Source: CAZUGH01 sp964619785
GTDB taxonomy: Bacteria; Bacillota; Clostridia; Lachnospirales; Lachnospiraceae
Direction: 5' to 3'
DNA length: 64,000 nucleotides
NCBI GenBank assembly: GCA_964619785.1
Contig: CAZUGH010000003.1
Coordinates: 9,908 to 73,907 of the forward strand
The notes beneath the pieces were generated by a model. That model was not told the DNA's origin. It worked only from the letters and a program-made list of their open reading frames with translations, and searched no databases. Both the position numbers and the translations under genes were made by a program. Positions 44,008 through 52,921 of this stretch are shown here, piece after piece. How positions within the stretch are numbered: the stretch's first letter is position 1; each line of letters begins with the position of its first letter.

Positions 44008-44036
44008 TTGTGCAATCTTTCTTTTTCTGATACACT
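44008..44036 (+). promoter_or_regulatory. Promoter of the AraC-type regulator
   Basis: TTGTGC (44008-44013), 17-base spacer, TACACT (44031-44036) with TG extension. Located in the 134-base divergent region with the arabinofuranosidase gene. Confidence 0.6.
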
Positions 44037-44055
44037 AGAACGAGGAGGTACAATC

Positions 44056-44853
44056 ATGCATATTAACAAAATTGGTTATCACCACAGCCATGACGCTTCG
44101 CTATTCATCCAACGTCCCGCCGGTTCTGGTGACTATCTCTTGCTCTTAGTCTTCACACCGTCGCGCATGATACTAGAGGAAAATGAAATCATTAGCCAGG
44201 AGCCATTTTTCATCCTATATGAACAGGGCGTTCCACAGAACTACGGTGCCTACGAAGATATTTATATGGACGACTGGATGCATTTTTCGATGGAAGAGAA
44301 AGAATTGTCCCTGATTCGTCAGCTCGGGATTGTGATGAATACCCCTGTAGTTCTTGACAACCTCGACGAGTTATCTCATATGATGCAAGCAATGACTTAC
44401 GAATATCACTCCACCCATCCGCTGCATCAGGAAAATCTCAATCTATACCTGCGACTATTTTTCCATAAGCTAAGCGAAAATTTCAACGACACAGCAAATC
44501 GCAGTCCACATTTTCCTATCTTCAATCGAATTCGTACACACATATACAATGAACCATACCTCGAGTATTCTGTGGATTCACTAGCAAGAGAGGCTAACCT
44601 CAGTCGCTCTTCTTTCCAGCACATATACCACGATATTTTTCACGTCAACGTCAGCACAGATATACGAAAAGCTCGCATTGACCATGGCCGCTACCTGCTC
44701 TCCTCAACCCTGCTGCCGGTCTACCAGATTGCAGATATGTGTGGCTACCACAGTGAGATACATTTCATGCGACAGTTCAAACAACAGATGAAGATGACTC
44801 CTTCCGAATACAGAAAAAATCTCCCTCCCACGAATGGGAAGAAGATTCTCTAA
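44056..44853 (+). CDS. AraC-family regulator with N-terminal sensor domain
   Basis: 265 aa. Start at ATG 44056 with GAGGAGG 7 bases upstream; the frame runs back to 43912 but overlaps the promoter. Residues 1-150 form an AraC-type cupin-like sensor (HHSHDASLFIQRPAGSGDYLLL, PFFILYEQGVPQNYG, DWMHFS); the C-terminal about 100 residues are the double helix-turn-helix (SVDSLAREANLSRSSFQHIY ... QIADMCGYHSEIHFMRQFKQ, PSEYRK). Probably senses arabinose or an arabinoside and controls the divergent GH51 gene (inference from position). Stop abuts the convergent ACT gene without spacing. Confidence 0.93.
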   Translation: MHINKIGYHHSHDASLFIQRPAGSGDYLLLLVFTPSRMILEENEIISQEPFFILYEQGVPQNYGAYEDIYMDDWMHFSMEEKELSLIRQLGIVMNTPVVLDNLDELSHMMQAMTYEYHSTHPLHQENLNLYLRLFFHKLSENFNDTANRSPHFPIFNRIRTHIYNEPYLEYSVDSLAREANLSRSSFQHIYHDIFHVNVSTDIRKARIDHGRYLLSSTLLPVYQIADMCGYHSEIHFMRQFKQQMKMTPSEYRKNLPPTNGKKIL

Positions 44854-45297
44854 TCAACTTCGTCCTAATATTTTAACATAATGAACACCCTGCCTAGCCT
44901 CAATCTCTTCCATCATTTCTGTCACATCACGAGAAGTGGTTAAGACCTCTACGCTCAGAGTCAGCGAGGCTATTCCATTAATCGGAATTGTCTGATGAAT
45001 CGTCAGAATATTCGCGTTACATTCTGCAATCGTGCGTAATACACTAGAAAGAACGCCGGGCTCATCTTCCATTTGCAAGACAAAGGTCAATGTCTTGCCT
45101 TTTGCATCCTCATGAAACGGAAAGATGTCATCCTTATATTTATAGAAGGAACTTCTGCTGATGCCAACTCGTTCTGCTGCTTCCTGAATGCTATCCACAG
45201 CCTTGGTATCCATCAGTCGTTTCGCCTCTACTACCTTCAGAAGTACTTCTGGTACTGCCTTCTCTTTCAGTACGAAGTATTTACCTTTTTCTCTCAT
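44854..45297 (-). CDS. ACT domain protein, PheB type
   Basis: 147 aa. N-terminal helix-turn-helix-like part (SIQEAAERVGISRSSFYKYKDDIFPF) and a C-terminal ACT domain (TLTFVLQMEDEPGVLSSVLRTIAECNANILTIHQTIP). Family UPF0735/PheB, usually beside homoserine dehydrogenase or aspartokinase genes and presumed to sense an amino acid. It follows aspartokinase by 27 bases here, which fits. GGAGGGG before ATG. Confidence 0.92.
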   Translation of the reverse strand: MREKGKYFVLKEKAVPEVLLKVVEAKRLMDTKAVDSIQEAAERVGISRSSFYKYKDDIFPFHEDAKGKTLTFVLQMEDEPGVLSSVLRTIAECNANILTIHQTIPINGIASLTLSVEVLTTSRDVTEMMEEIEARQGVHYVKILGRS

Positions 45298-45324
45298 AGC
45301 AACCCCTCCACTGAGTATAACAAG

Positions 45325-46647
45325 TTATACAAGCTGTGTTGTTACAAAGATATCGTAGATTGCATGAATGGCCTTCTCAAATTCTGAATTGCTCACACCA
45401 ATAATGATGTTCAACTCACTTGAACCCTGGTCAATCATCTTAACATTGACATGGGCATGTGCTAATGCAGCGAAAATTCTACCAGCAGTACCACGCATCT
45501 GTCTCATTCCACGTCCGACAACAGCGATTAGTGCCAAGTCAGATTCCAGATCAATCAGGTCTGGAGCTACTGCACGATGAAGTCCCGCCAGTACACTTTG
45601 CTCTTTTGCCTCAAATTCAGCTTCATGTACAAACACGGTCATGGTATCAATACCAGATGGAACATGCTCGAACGAGATACCATTATCCTCAAATACCTCG
45701 AGAACCTTTCTCCCAAACCCAATCTCTAAATTCATCATATCTTTTTCAATGTTAATCGCCACAAAATCCTTCTTACCAGCAACTCCTGTAATTGTATATT
45801 TAGGACGGTTGCATGTACCCTCAACAATCATCGTACCCGCTGCTTCTGGGTCATTGGTATTACGAATATTGATTGGAATGCCTTCCTTACGAACAGGGAA
45901 AATAGCATCTTCATGAAGAACCGAAGCTCCCATATATGCCAACTCACGAAGTTCCTTATAAGTGATAACCTCAATCACCTCTGGGTCTTTTACAATTCTA
46001 GGATCTGCAATTAAGAAACCTGATACATCGGTCCAGTTCTCATAGATGTCTGCCTGAATTGCCTTCGCTACGATAGAGCCTGTCACATCGGAACCACCAC
46101 GGGAAAATGTATGCACGGTTCCATCTTCCTTCGCACCATAGAAGCCAGGGATAACTGCCTTCTCTGTCTGCGCCAAACGTGCTGATAACACTTCATGTGT
46201 CTTTTCTGCCATAAAATCGCCATTCTCATCAAAGAAAATAACCTCAGCAGAATCAATAAAATCATATTCTAAATAGGCAGCTAGCAAAATACCATTTAGA
46301 TATTCGCCTCGAGATGCTGCATAATCAATTCCTTCTTTTTTCTTAAAGTTAGCTTCAATCGTCTTAAATTCATCTTCTAACGAAACAGACAATCCAAGTC
46401 CATCGATAATTTCCTGGTAACGCGCCTTAATCTTAGTCAGCTGGGAAGAAAAATTCTTGCCTTCCTCTGCCTGGGCATAACACTTATATAACATATCAGT
46501 TACTTTCGTATCTTTGGGATTTCTCTTACCTGGAGCAGAAGGTACCACATATCTTCTTGCCGAATCGAGATGAATAATCTCTCCTACCTTCTGAAACTGT
46601 TCTGCACTTGCTAATGAACTTCCACCAAACTTAACTACTTTCTTCAT
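45325..46647 (-). CDS. Aspartokinase
   Basis: 440 aa; phosphorylates L-aspartate, the entry to lysine, threonine and methionine. Kinase part: VVKFGGSSLA (4-13), FSRGGSDVTGSIVAKAI, ENWTDVSGFLIADPRIV. C-terminal tandem ACT domains: ITGVAGKKDFVAINIEKDMM and LIAVVGRGMRQMRGTAGRIFAALAHAHVNVKMI, so feedback inhibition is expected; the inhibitor cannot be read. Monofunctional. No lysine riboswitch fits in the short leader. Promoter lies within the preceding terminator. Confidence 0.95.
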   Translation of the reverse strand: MKKVVKFGGSSLASAEQFQKVGEIIHLDSARRYVVPSAPGKRNPKDTKVTDMLYKCYAQAEEGKNFSSQLTKIKARYQEIIDGLGLSVSLEDEFKTIEANFKKKEGIDYAASRGEYLNGILLAAYLEYDFIDSAEVIFFDENGDFMAEKTHEVLSARLAQTEKAVIPGFYGAKEDGTVHTFSRGGSDVTGSIVAKAIQADIYENWTDVSGFLIADPRIVKDPEVIEVITYKELRELAYMGASVLHEDAIFPVRKEGIPINIRNTNDPEAAGTMIVEGTCNRPKYTITGVAGKKDFVAINIEKDMMNLEIGFGRKVLEVFEDNGISFEHVPSGIDTMTVFVHEAEFEAKEQSVLAGLHRAVAPDLIDLESDLALIAVVGRGMRQMRGTAGRIFAALAHAHVNVKMIDQGSSELNIIIGVSNSEFEKAIHAIYDIFVTTQLV

Positions 46648-46729
46648 CGTTGATTGCTCTCCTTAATTCTTATTATCCAGCATACTCGTTTTGTCCGTCA
46701 CTGGTGTACATTTGTGCTCAATAGAAAGA

Positions 46730-46758
46730 ATAATAGCATAAAAAAAACCCTTTTGCAA
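46730..46758 (-). promoter_or_regulatory. Promoter of aspartokinase, embedded in a terminator
   Basis: Minus strand TTGCAA (46753-46758) lies in the terminator hairpin; 17-base spacer containing the T-run; TATTAT (46730-46735) with TG extension. Confidence 0.7.
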
Positions 46759-46768
46759 GGGCTTTTTT
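46741..46768. terminator. Bidirectional terminator after dus
   Basis: Short stem CCCTT/AAGGG (46748-46761) with A7 on the left and T6 on the right. On the minus strand it ends the YkgJ-esterase-GH3-kinase-dus operon. Confidence 0.82.
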
Positions 46769-46796
46769 ATTTATATTTGTTTTTGCTAAATATATA

Positions 46797-47726
46797 TTAT
46801 CTCTCATTCCGAAACATTTTTTGTACAGCCACCTCATATTCGCTTAAATGCTGCGCCTTACGAATATGCTTTAAATCTTTTTCGCCATCTTCCATTCCTT
46901 GTGAAAGATAGAACCAAATCTCTTTCATTTTAAATAGTACATTACGTTCTCCTGACATTTCACGTTGATAAGCCTCATACAGCTCATCATGAAATAAACG
47001 TAACGTCTCCTCTGACCCACTATCGCCATACTGTATTTTCTGTGCTAATGCAGGGTCACGAAGCAACCCTCTTCCTAGCATAATATGGTCAATCCGAGGA
47101 AAATCACATTGAAACTTCTCATAATCTCTAGTCGTGAAGATGTCTCCATTATAACACAACGGATTGCTGCTCTCTTTCACTGCTTGCGCAAATACATCCA
47201 TTCTCGGATGATTGCGATACATGTCTGTCTTCAATCTTGGATGAATAATCAACTCTTCTAACGGATACTGATTATAGATTGGCAAAAGTGTCTCAAACTC
47301 ACTCTCATCTTCTAACCCTATCCTCGTCTTGATGGAGATACGGATCTTCGGATTCTCAAAAATCTCATCTAAAAATCTCTGCAATGTCAATGGATCTTCA
47401 AGAAATCCTGCACCTTTATGTTTGGTAACTACCGTACCAGACGGACATCCCAAATTCAGATTGACATGATCATATCCCATATCAAGTAATTCAATTACCG
47501 CCTTATTAAATAAATCGGCACGATTGGTCAAAAGCTGGGGTACAAGAGTAATCCCCTGATTATTCTCAGGGGCAATATCTCTCTTCGCCTTTGGGGTCAT
47601 TCGTTTCCCCTGCCCCAATGATACAAACGGGGCAAAGTACGTATCAATTCCTCTGTAATACTTATGAAAAGCATTTCGATAAATAAACCCTGTTATTCCT
47701 TCTAATGGAGCATAGTCGATTCTCAT
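46797..47726 (-). CDS. dus: tRNA-dihydrouridine synthase
   Basis: 309 aa FMN/NADPH enzyme reducing uridine in tRNA D-loops. YAPLEGITGFIYRNAF, catalytic Cys in VNLNLGCPSGTVV, KTRIGLEDESEFE, IIHPRLKTDMYR, YNGDIFTTRDYE, IMLGRGLLRDPAL. ATG overlaps the FGGY-kinase stop (ATGA), so it is translationally coupled to a sugar-catabolic operon, which is an odd place for a tRNA-modification gene. Confidence 0.95.
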   Translation of the reverse strand: MRIDYAPLEGITGFIYRNAFHKYYRGIDTYFAPFVSLGQGKRMTPKAKRDIAPENNQGITLVPQLLTNRADLFNKAVIELLDMGYDHVNLNLGCPSGTVVTKHKGAGFLEDPLTLQRFLDEIFENPKIRISIKTRIGLEDESEFETLLPIYNQYPLEELIIHPRLKTDMYRNHPRMDVFAQAVKESSNPLCYNGDIFTTRDYEKFQCDFPRIDHIMLGRGLLRDPALAQKIQYGDSGSEETLRLFHDELYEAYQREMSGERNVLFKMKEIWFYLSQGMEDGEKDLKHIRKAQHLSEYEVAVQKMFRNER

Positions 47727-49312
47727 ACCTTCATCGTATCCACAGCAGCTCGCTCAATCGCAAGCGAAGCTGTGTAACCCTTCATGAATTCATTATAGCC
47801 AGCAACATCCGATGCATCTGGTTCCATCGTGCTGCCCTCCTGTCCGACAAATACCTGTTGTGCTAAGAACTCCTCCAATGTCTGACCATCCTTTTTATTC
47901 ACACGATAGGATGCTAACAATGCAATCCCCCATGCTCCACCTTCACCTGCTGTGTCCATTACCGTGACAGGTGCATCAATCGCTGCTGCCATGATTTTCT
48001 GTCCAACACCCTTTGTCTTGAACAGACCGCCATGTCCCATCATTCGATCTATTTTCACATTTTCCTGCTTGAGCATAATATCAAGACCAGTCTTCAATGC
48101 GCCTAGGGAAGTAAACAAGTGAACACGCATGAAGTTGGCAAGATTAAACTTACTATCTGGCGTACGTACAAACAGCGGTCTACCTTCTTCGAACCCTGTA
48201 ATATGTTCTCCTGAGAAGTAGTTATATGCCATCAATCCACCACAGTCCGCATCACCCTCTAAAGCCTTATTGTAAAGTGTTCCGAATAACTGATTCATAT
48301 CAACTTGCATTCCCATACTCTCTGCAAACTCTTTAAAGATAGACACCCATGCATTCAAATCTGAAGTACAATTGTTACAATGAACCATGCCAACTAGATG
48401 GCCTGTTGGTGTCGTAACCAAATCAAGTTCTGGATATACTTTCGACAACTCTTTTTCAAGTACCACCATAGCAAATACGCTTGTTCCAGCAGATACATTA
48501 CCTGTTCTTACGGCAACACTATTCGTAGCTGCCATACCGGTACCAGCATCACCCTCTGGTGGACACACGGGTGCTCCTGCTGTTAATTTACCACTAACAT
48601 CTAATCGCTTAACACCTTCTTCTGTCAGATATCCTGCATCTTCACCTGCCGACATAACAGCTGGCATGATTTCCTCTAGTTTCCAAGGATATGCTTTGAC
48701 CTCAGGTAATTCATCAAACTGGTTAATCATTTTCTGGTAAAACTGTCCGGTAGCGATATCAATTGGAAACATTCCTGACGCCTCACCTACACCTAACGCC
48801 CTTACTCCTGTCAATTGCCAGTGAATATAGCCTGCTAGTGTAGTAAAATAACTCACCTTCGATACATGCTCCTCCTGATTCAGAATTGCCTGATAAAGAT
48901 GAGCAATACTCCAGCGCTGTGGAATATGATAGGAAAATAATTCAGTCAATTTCTCAGAAGCTTCTTCTGTAATGGTATTACGCCATGTACGAAATGGAAC
49001 CAGCAGTTCGCCATCCTCATCAAATGCCATATAACCATGCATCATTGCACTAAATCCTACTGCTGAAAGCTTTGTGATAGTCGCACCATACTTCTTCTCT
49101 ACATCCTTTGTCATCTGCGTATAACTATCTTGAAGCCCTGCCCAGATATCATCCAAACGATAGGTCCAGATATTATTTTCTAATCGATTCTCCCAATCAT
49201 GACTACCTGATGCGATTGGCTCATTCTTATCATTGATTAGTACTGCCTTTATTCTAGTTGAACCAAACTCAATTCCTAACACTGCTTTACCATCTTCAAT
49301 AAACTGCTTCAT
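47723..49312 (-). CDS. FGGY-family carbohydrate kinase
   Basis: 529 aa. N-terminal phosphate loop IEFGSTRIKAV, catalytic-Asp region PPEGDAGTGMAATN, and the C-terminal adenosine motif MGHGGLFKTKGVGQKIMAAAI ... AGEGGAWGIALLA. FGGY kinases phosphorylate ribulose, xylulose and related sugars; this subtype is often called ribulokinase or xylulokinase and I cannot decide between them. With GH51 arabinofuranosidase 4 kb away, L-ribulose is a reasonable guess. AAGGAG before ATG; 4 bases after the GH3 gene. Confidence 0.9.
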   Translation of the reverse strand: MKQFIEDGKAVLGIEFGSTRIKAVLINDKNEPIASGSHDWENRLENNIWTYRLDDIWAGLQDSYTQMTKDVEKKYGATITKLSAVGFSAMMHGYMAFDEDGELLVPFRTWRNTITEEASEKLTELFSYHIPQRWSIAHLYQAILNQEEHVSKVSYFTTLAGYIHWQLTGVRALGVGEASGMFPIDIATGQFYQKMINQFDELPEVKAYPWKLEEIMPAVMSAGEDAGYLTEEGVKRLDVSGKLTAGAPVCPPEGDAGTGMAATNSVAVRTGNVSAGTSVFAMVVLEKELSKVYPELDLVTTPTGHLVGMVHCNNCTSDLNAWVSIFKEFAESMGMQVDMNQLFGTLYNKALEGDADCGGLMAYNYFSGEHITGFEEGRPLFVRTPDSKFNLANFMRVHLFTSLGALKTGLDIMLKQENVKIDRMMGHGGLFKTKGVGQKIMAAAIDAPVTVMDTAGEGGAWGIALLASYRVNKKDGQTLEEFLAQQVFVGQEGSTMEPDASDVAGYNEFMKGYTASLAIERAAVDTMKV

Positions 49313-49316
49313 TTCC

Positions 49317-51743
49317 TTAATCTCCTTCTAATTTTAGAATCATCTCTAGTACACGTTTTGCACAGGCATGAATTTCCTGTTCACTTATCGCTCCCGCCTC
49401 AAAAGCTTCCATCACACGCTCTGGATACCCATTGGCCATCTTCACATCATTGCCTGCTTTCACTTCTAAATAATGCTCACCATGAGTCCACCAATCCGAC
49501 ATGACGATTCCTTGATAGTTCCACTCGCCACGCAAAATATCAGTAATCAACTCTTTGTTCTCGGAAGCCTGTACCCCATTGACAATATTGTAAGAAGTCA
49601 TAATACACCATGGATCTGCCTCCTCCACAATTCGTTCAAAGGACTTGAGATATAATTCTCTGGCAGCTCTCTCTGATACAATGGAGTCACTATCTTTTCG
49701 ATATGTTTCTTTATTATTACAGGCAAAATGTTTAACCGTTGCCGCCATCCCTCTTGACTGAATACCTTGTACCATGGCTGCGCCTATTTTCCCAGCTACA
49801 TATGGGTCTTCTGAGTAATACTCAAAGTTTCTTCCACACAGTGGGCTTCGGTGAAGATTCACAGCTGGTGCGAGCCAGATGCCCATGTTATTCTCCTTGA
49901 GTTCATCTGCTGCTGCCATGCCAACTTGCTTGACCAATTCTTCATCAAAACTACATGCTAACATCGTAGAGCATGGCCAAGCTGTCGTGTACACACCACA
50001 CTCGGGCAATATACGTACACCTGCAGGACCATCTGATGTCATAACATCCGGGATACCAAGTCTCTCAAGATTACCAATTCCGTATGTATTGGCAACACCC
50101 GTTCCAGATTGTCCACCTAATAGGAAAATCATCTCATCTAGACTCATCTGTTCCATGAATTCATCTAAGGTTACTTCGCCATGATACACCTGTTCTAACG
50201 TCATGTTCTGTTCCACTTTGTCGCCGAAAATATAACGTCGCTCCACAAAGCGATTCTCTGGTGCCACACCCTCTAGCGTGTCAAATGGCATGCGACCAAT
50301 GGCACTCTCATGCACTGGATAGTCTGTTACTTGCAATTGTTCATAAGTACCATCCGAACGCATTCTTTGATGCAACTTATATGGCTTCAAATGCTCCGAC
50401 AAACGCTTCACAATCTCATCATCCATCAACTGGCATGTATACGTAAGCGGAATCACATTTCTCACCGAATTACCAACAAAAAACCGATAGCTACCAGCTT
50501 CCATCACCCATGCTGACTGACAGACCAATCCCTGGTCATCATAGGATGCCAAATCATTTATATGACAGATTAAGTTCACCATCTGAGTCTCTCCGACAGC
50601 TAATTCTCGAGTCTTAGCAAATGCAACTAATTGTTTTGCCGGTTTACCAAGTTTTCCTTCCGGCGCCTTCACATATAGCTGAAGGACTTCTCGTCCGGTA
50701 TAGTCTCCTACATTCGTAACTTCCACCCGAATCTGTATCTGATTTTCAATCAACTCGGTTTGCACAACCCGGAAATCAAATTCCGTATAGGATAAGCCAA
50801 ATCCGAACTCATAATTTACCTTATCATAAGCTCCTGGAATCGTCTCAAAATAACGGTATCCCATATAGATATCTTCATTATATTCAACATATTGATCGGA
50901 CTCATGAAAATGCTCTGTCGATGGATAATCCTCAAGTCTACTAGCAAATGTATCTGTCAACTTGGCAGATGGATTCACGTCACCACATAAGATATCTGCC
51001 GTCGCAAGTCCGCCTTCCATACCACCTTGCCATGCAAGCAACGTAGCTGCAATGGCATCATCACTCTTAAACCAGGTAGTATCCATAATTCCTCCCGTGT
51101 TTAATACAATAACCACATGGTCAAATGCCATCTTCACCTTTTTCACCATAGATTGTTCCTGTGGTGACAAGTAAAAGTCTCCCTCTGGATACAACTCTGC
51201 CTGTCTCGCAGCCTGCTTCAATTCATCTTCACTCATCGCCGTATTCGTTCGAGTGGATGCGATACGATCCCATCCTTCACCCGAGAATCTGCATATCGAG
51301 ATTACAGCAGTATCCGTATAATGCCTTGCCTGACGCAATAATTCATCTGGAAGTTCTGGTTCCATCGTCATGCCTGGTGCATAGCCTTCTTGATATTGTT
51401 TCTCAACCTCTTTTTGATAATACTCACATAGTGGTTTGAAAATATGGACTTTTTCCTCTTTTTCCTTCTCACACATTCCTTCATATAGATTGCGCGTATA
51501 GCTGACAGTCACGTCTCCGCTTCCGCCGCCACCTTTGACATAATCAATCGTACCCTTGCCAAATAACGCTACCTTCTTGCCTTGCGCGAATGGCAATGTA
51601 TGATGATCATTCTTTAACAAAACCATACTTTCACTAGCTGCCTGGCGGGATAAATCAATATGTGCCTGGCTTCCTGTCACTCTCCTGCCGTCTGCCCCCA
51701 ATGGCAAACCTGGCTGATACAAAAATCTTCTCCATTTTTTCAT
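49317..51743 (-). CDS. GH3 glycosidase with reversed (permuted) domain order
   Basis: 808 aa. The GH3 C-terminal (alpha/beta)6 domain comes first (AASESMVLLKNDHHTLPF, ALFGKGTIDYVKGGGGSGDV), then a fibronectin-III-like part (NVGDYTGREVLQLYV), and the catalytic TIM barrel last (GIPDVMTSDGPAGVR, LAPAVNLHRSPLCGRNFEYYSEDP, KHFACNNKETYRKDSD), with the nucleophile Asp in GIVMSDWW near residue 725. Reversed order is known for some rumen beta-glucosidases (e.g. Ruminococcus albus type). No signal peptide: cytoplasmic. Start at ATG 51743, 7 bases after GGAG; the ATG two codons earlier overlaps the stop of the preceding gene. Confidence 0.93.
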   Translation of the reverse strand: MKKWRRFLYQPGLPLGADGRRVTGSQAHIDLSRQAASESMVLLKNDHHTLPFAQGKKVALFGKGTIDYVKGGGGSGDVTVSYTRNLYEGMCEKEKEEKVHIFKPLCEYYQKEVEKQYQEGYAPGMTMEPELPDELLRQARHYTDTAVISICRFSGEGWDRIASTRTNTAMSEDELKQAARQAELYPEGDFYLSPQEQSMVKKVKMAFDHVVIVLNTGGIMDTTWFKSDDAIAATLLAWQGGMEGGLATADILCGDVNPSAKLTDTFASRLEDYPSTEHFHESDQYVEYNEDIYMGYRYFETIPGAYDKVNYEFGFGLSYTEFDFRVVQTELIENQIQIRVEVTNVGDYTGREVLQLYVKAPEGKLGKPAKQLVAFAKTRELAVGETQMVNLICHINDLASYDDQGLVCQSAWVMEAGSYRFFVGNSVRNVIPLTYTCQLMDDEIVKRLSEHLKPYKLHQRMRSDGTYEQLQVTDYPVHESAIGRMPFDTLEGVAPENRFVERRYIFGDKVEQNMTLEQVYHGEVTLDEFMEQMSLDEMIFLLGGQSGTGVANTYGIGNLERLGIPDVMTSDGPAGVRILPECGVYTTAWPCSTMLACSFDEELVKQVGMAAADELKENNMGIWLAPAVNLHRSPLCGRNFEYYSEDPYVAGKIGAAMVQGIQSRGMAATVKHFACNNKETYRKDSDSIVSERAARELYLKSFERIVEEADPWCIMTSYNIVNGVQASENKELITDILRGEWNYQGIVMSDWWTHGEHYLEVKAGNDVKMANGYPERVMEAFEAGAISEQEIHACAKRVLEMILKLEGD

Positions 51744-51745
51744 AA

Positions 51746-52921
51746 TCATTCTCCATTCTTAAGTGTAGAATATAAGACATTCTTCATTCTACGTGTAAAC
51801 GATGTTGTTCCGGCATCTTTCTTCTGATACATTAAGATAAAACTCAACTTTTCCTTTGGTACATTCATCATATAGGCTCCAAGCCATCCGTCCCATCCAT
51901 ACTCTCCATAAGTGGACAGATGAGTTCCATTCTCTGGCCACTTCATCACACGAAGCAGATTGCCATAAGAATAGCCCTCCAAGGAATCCCAGTTAAATGT
52001 CTTTTGCTGTTCCTGCGTCAATTGGCCTGATGTCATAAAGTCAATTGTCTTCTCGCTCATTATCTTTCTACCTTTGTAGATTCCCTTATTCATCAGCATT
52101 TGATTGAAATTCATATAATCATCAATTGTGGAACACATACCGGCTCCACCAGACTCAAATGCCGGTGCTTTCTCCATCCGATTGCGAATCGCCAGATGAT
52201 CTCCGGTATACTCCTTCAATCCATCTGCTGTCGCTTCATAACTTCTCGCCAATCGAATCTGTTTCTCCTGTGGTACATAAAATCCTGTATCTTTCATCTC
52301 AAGTGGTTCCCACAGATTCTTTCTTAAAAACTCTGAGAAAGGCATTCCAGAAACCACTTCTATAATTGCGCCTAACACATCTGCACTTGCTCCATAATTC
52401 CAGTGAGCTCCGGGTGAAAATGCGAGTGGCATTTTCCCCAAATCATTCATCGCCTCAACAGTTCCATACGATGCAAATTCATTATCCTCATGCAATCCAT
52501 CGGTTAAGCGGTCAAATATCACTTTGGTATCTTTCTCCGTCTCAGTCATCTCGCCCGGATATACCAGTCCCGACGTCATCGACATGAGATTCTTAATATT
52601 CATTGGCCAAGCCACATTTTTCAACTGATACTCATCATAATATCTCTGATGTGCAAATCCAGGAAGATACTCATACACAGGTGTCAAAAGATCTAACTCG
52701 CCTCGTTCAACCAATAACATCACAGCCGCACTCGTTATTGGTTTCGACATGGAATACAATCGAAAAATCGTATCTCTGTGAATCGGCAGTTTTCTCTCTA
52801 TATCACAATACCCTGCTTCATGGTAAAAAATCTCTTTGCCATCCTGAACACATATAACATTACCTCCCGCGATTCCACCACGAGCCACTTCCTGTTCTAG
52901 CAATTCCTCGATACGTCTCAT
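51746..52921 (-). CDS. Serine hydrolase, class C beta-lactamase/EstB type
   Basis: 391 aa. Nucleophile motif S57-M-S-K60 (RLYSMSKPITSAAV), second motif HWNYGASADVLGAI (Tyr-x-Ala rather than Tyr-x-Asn), and C-terminal GEYGWDGWLGAYM in the role of the K/H-T/S-G strand. Without a signal peptide and within a glycosidase operon it is more likely a carbohydrate esterase or peptidase than a beta-lactamase. ATG overlaps the YkgJ stop (ATGA) and has GGAGG upstream; its stop TGA lies two codons before the GH3 start. Confidence 0.9.
   Translation of the reverse strand: MRRIEELLEQEVARGGIAGGNVICVQDGKEIFYHEAGYCDIERKLPIHRDTIFRLYSMSKPITSAAVMLLVERGELDLLTPVYEYLPGFAHQRYYDEYQLKNVAWPMNIKNLMSMTSGLVYPGEMTETEKDTKVIFDRLTDGLHEDNEFASYGTVEAMNDLGKMPLAFSPGAHWNYGASADVLGAIIEVVSGMPFSEFLRKNLWEPLEMKDTGFYVPQEKQIRLARSYEATADGLKEYTGDHLAIRNRMEKAPAFESGGAGMCSTIDDYMNFNQMLMNKGIYKGRKIMSEKTIDFMTSGQLTQEQQKTFNWDSLEGYSYGNLLRVMKWPENGTHLSTYGEYGWDGWLGAYMMNVPKEKLSFILMYQKKDAGTTSFTRRMKNVLYSTLKNGE

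Noticed and set aside
46648..46796. Lysine riboswitch ahead of aspartokinase
   Set aside because: The interval from promoter to start is under 90 bases, too short for the roughly 180-base aptamer.
51746..52921. Antibiotic-resistance beta-lactamase
   Set aside because: SxxK fold is shared with esterases; no signal peptide, altered second motif, and location within a glycosidase operon.
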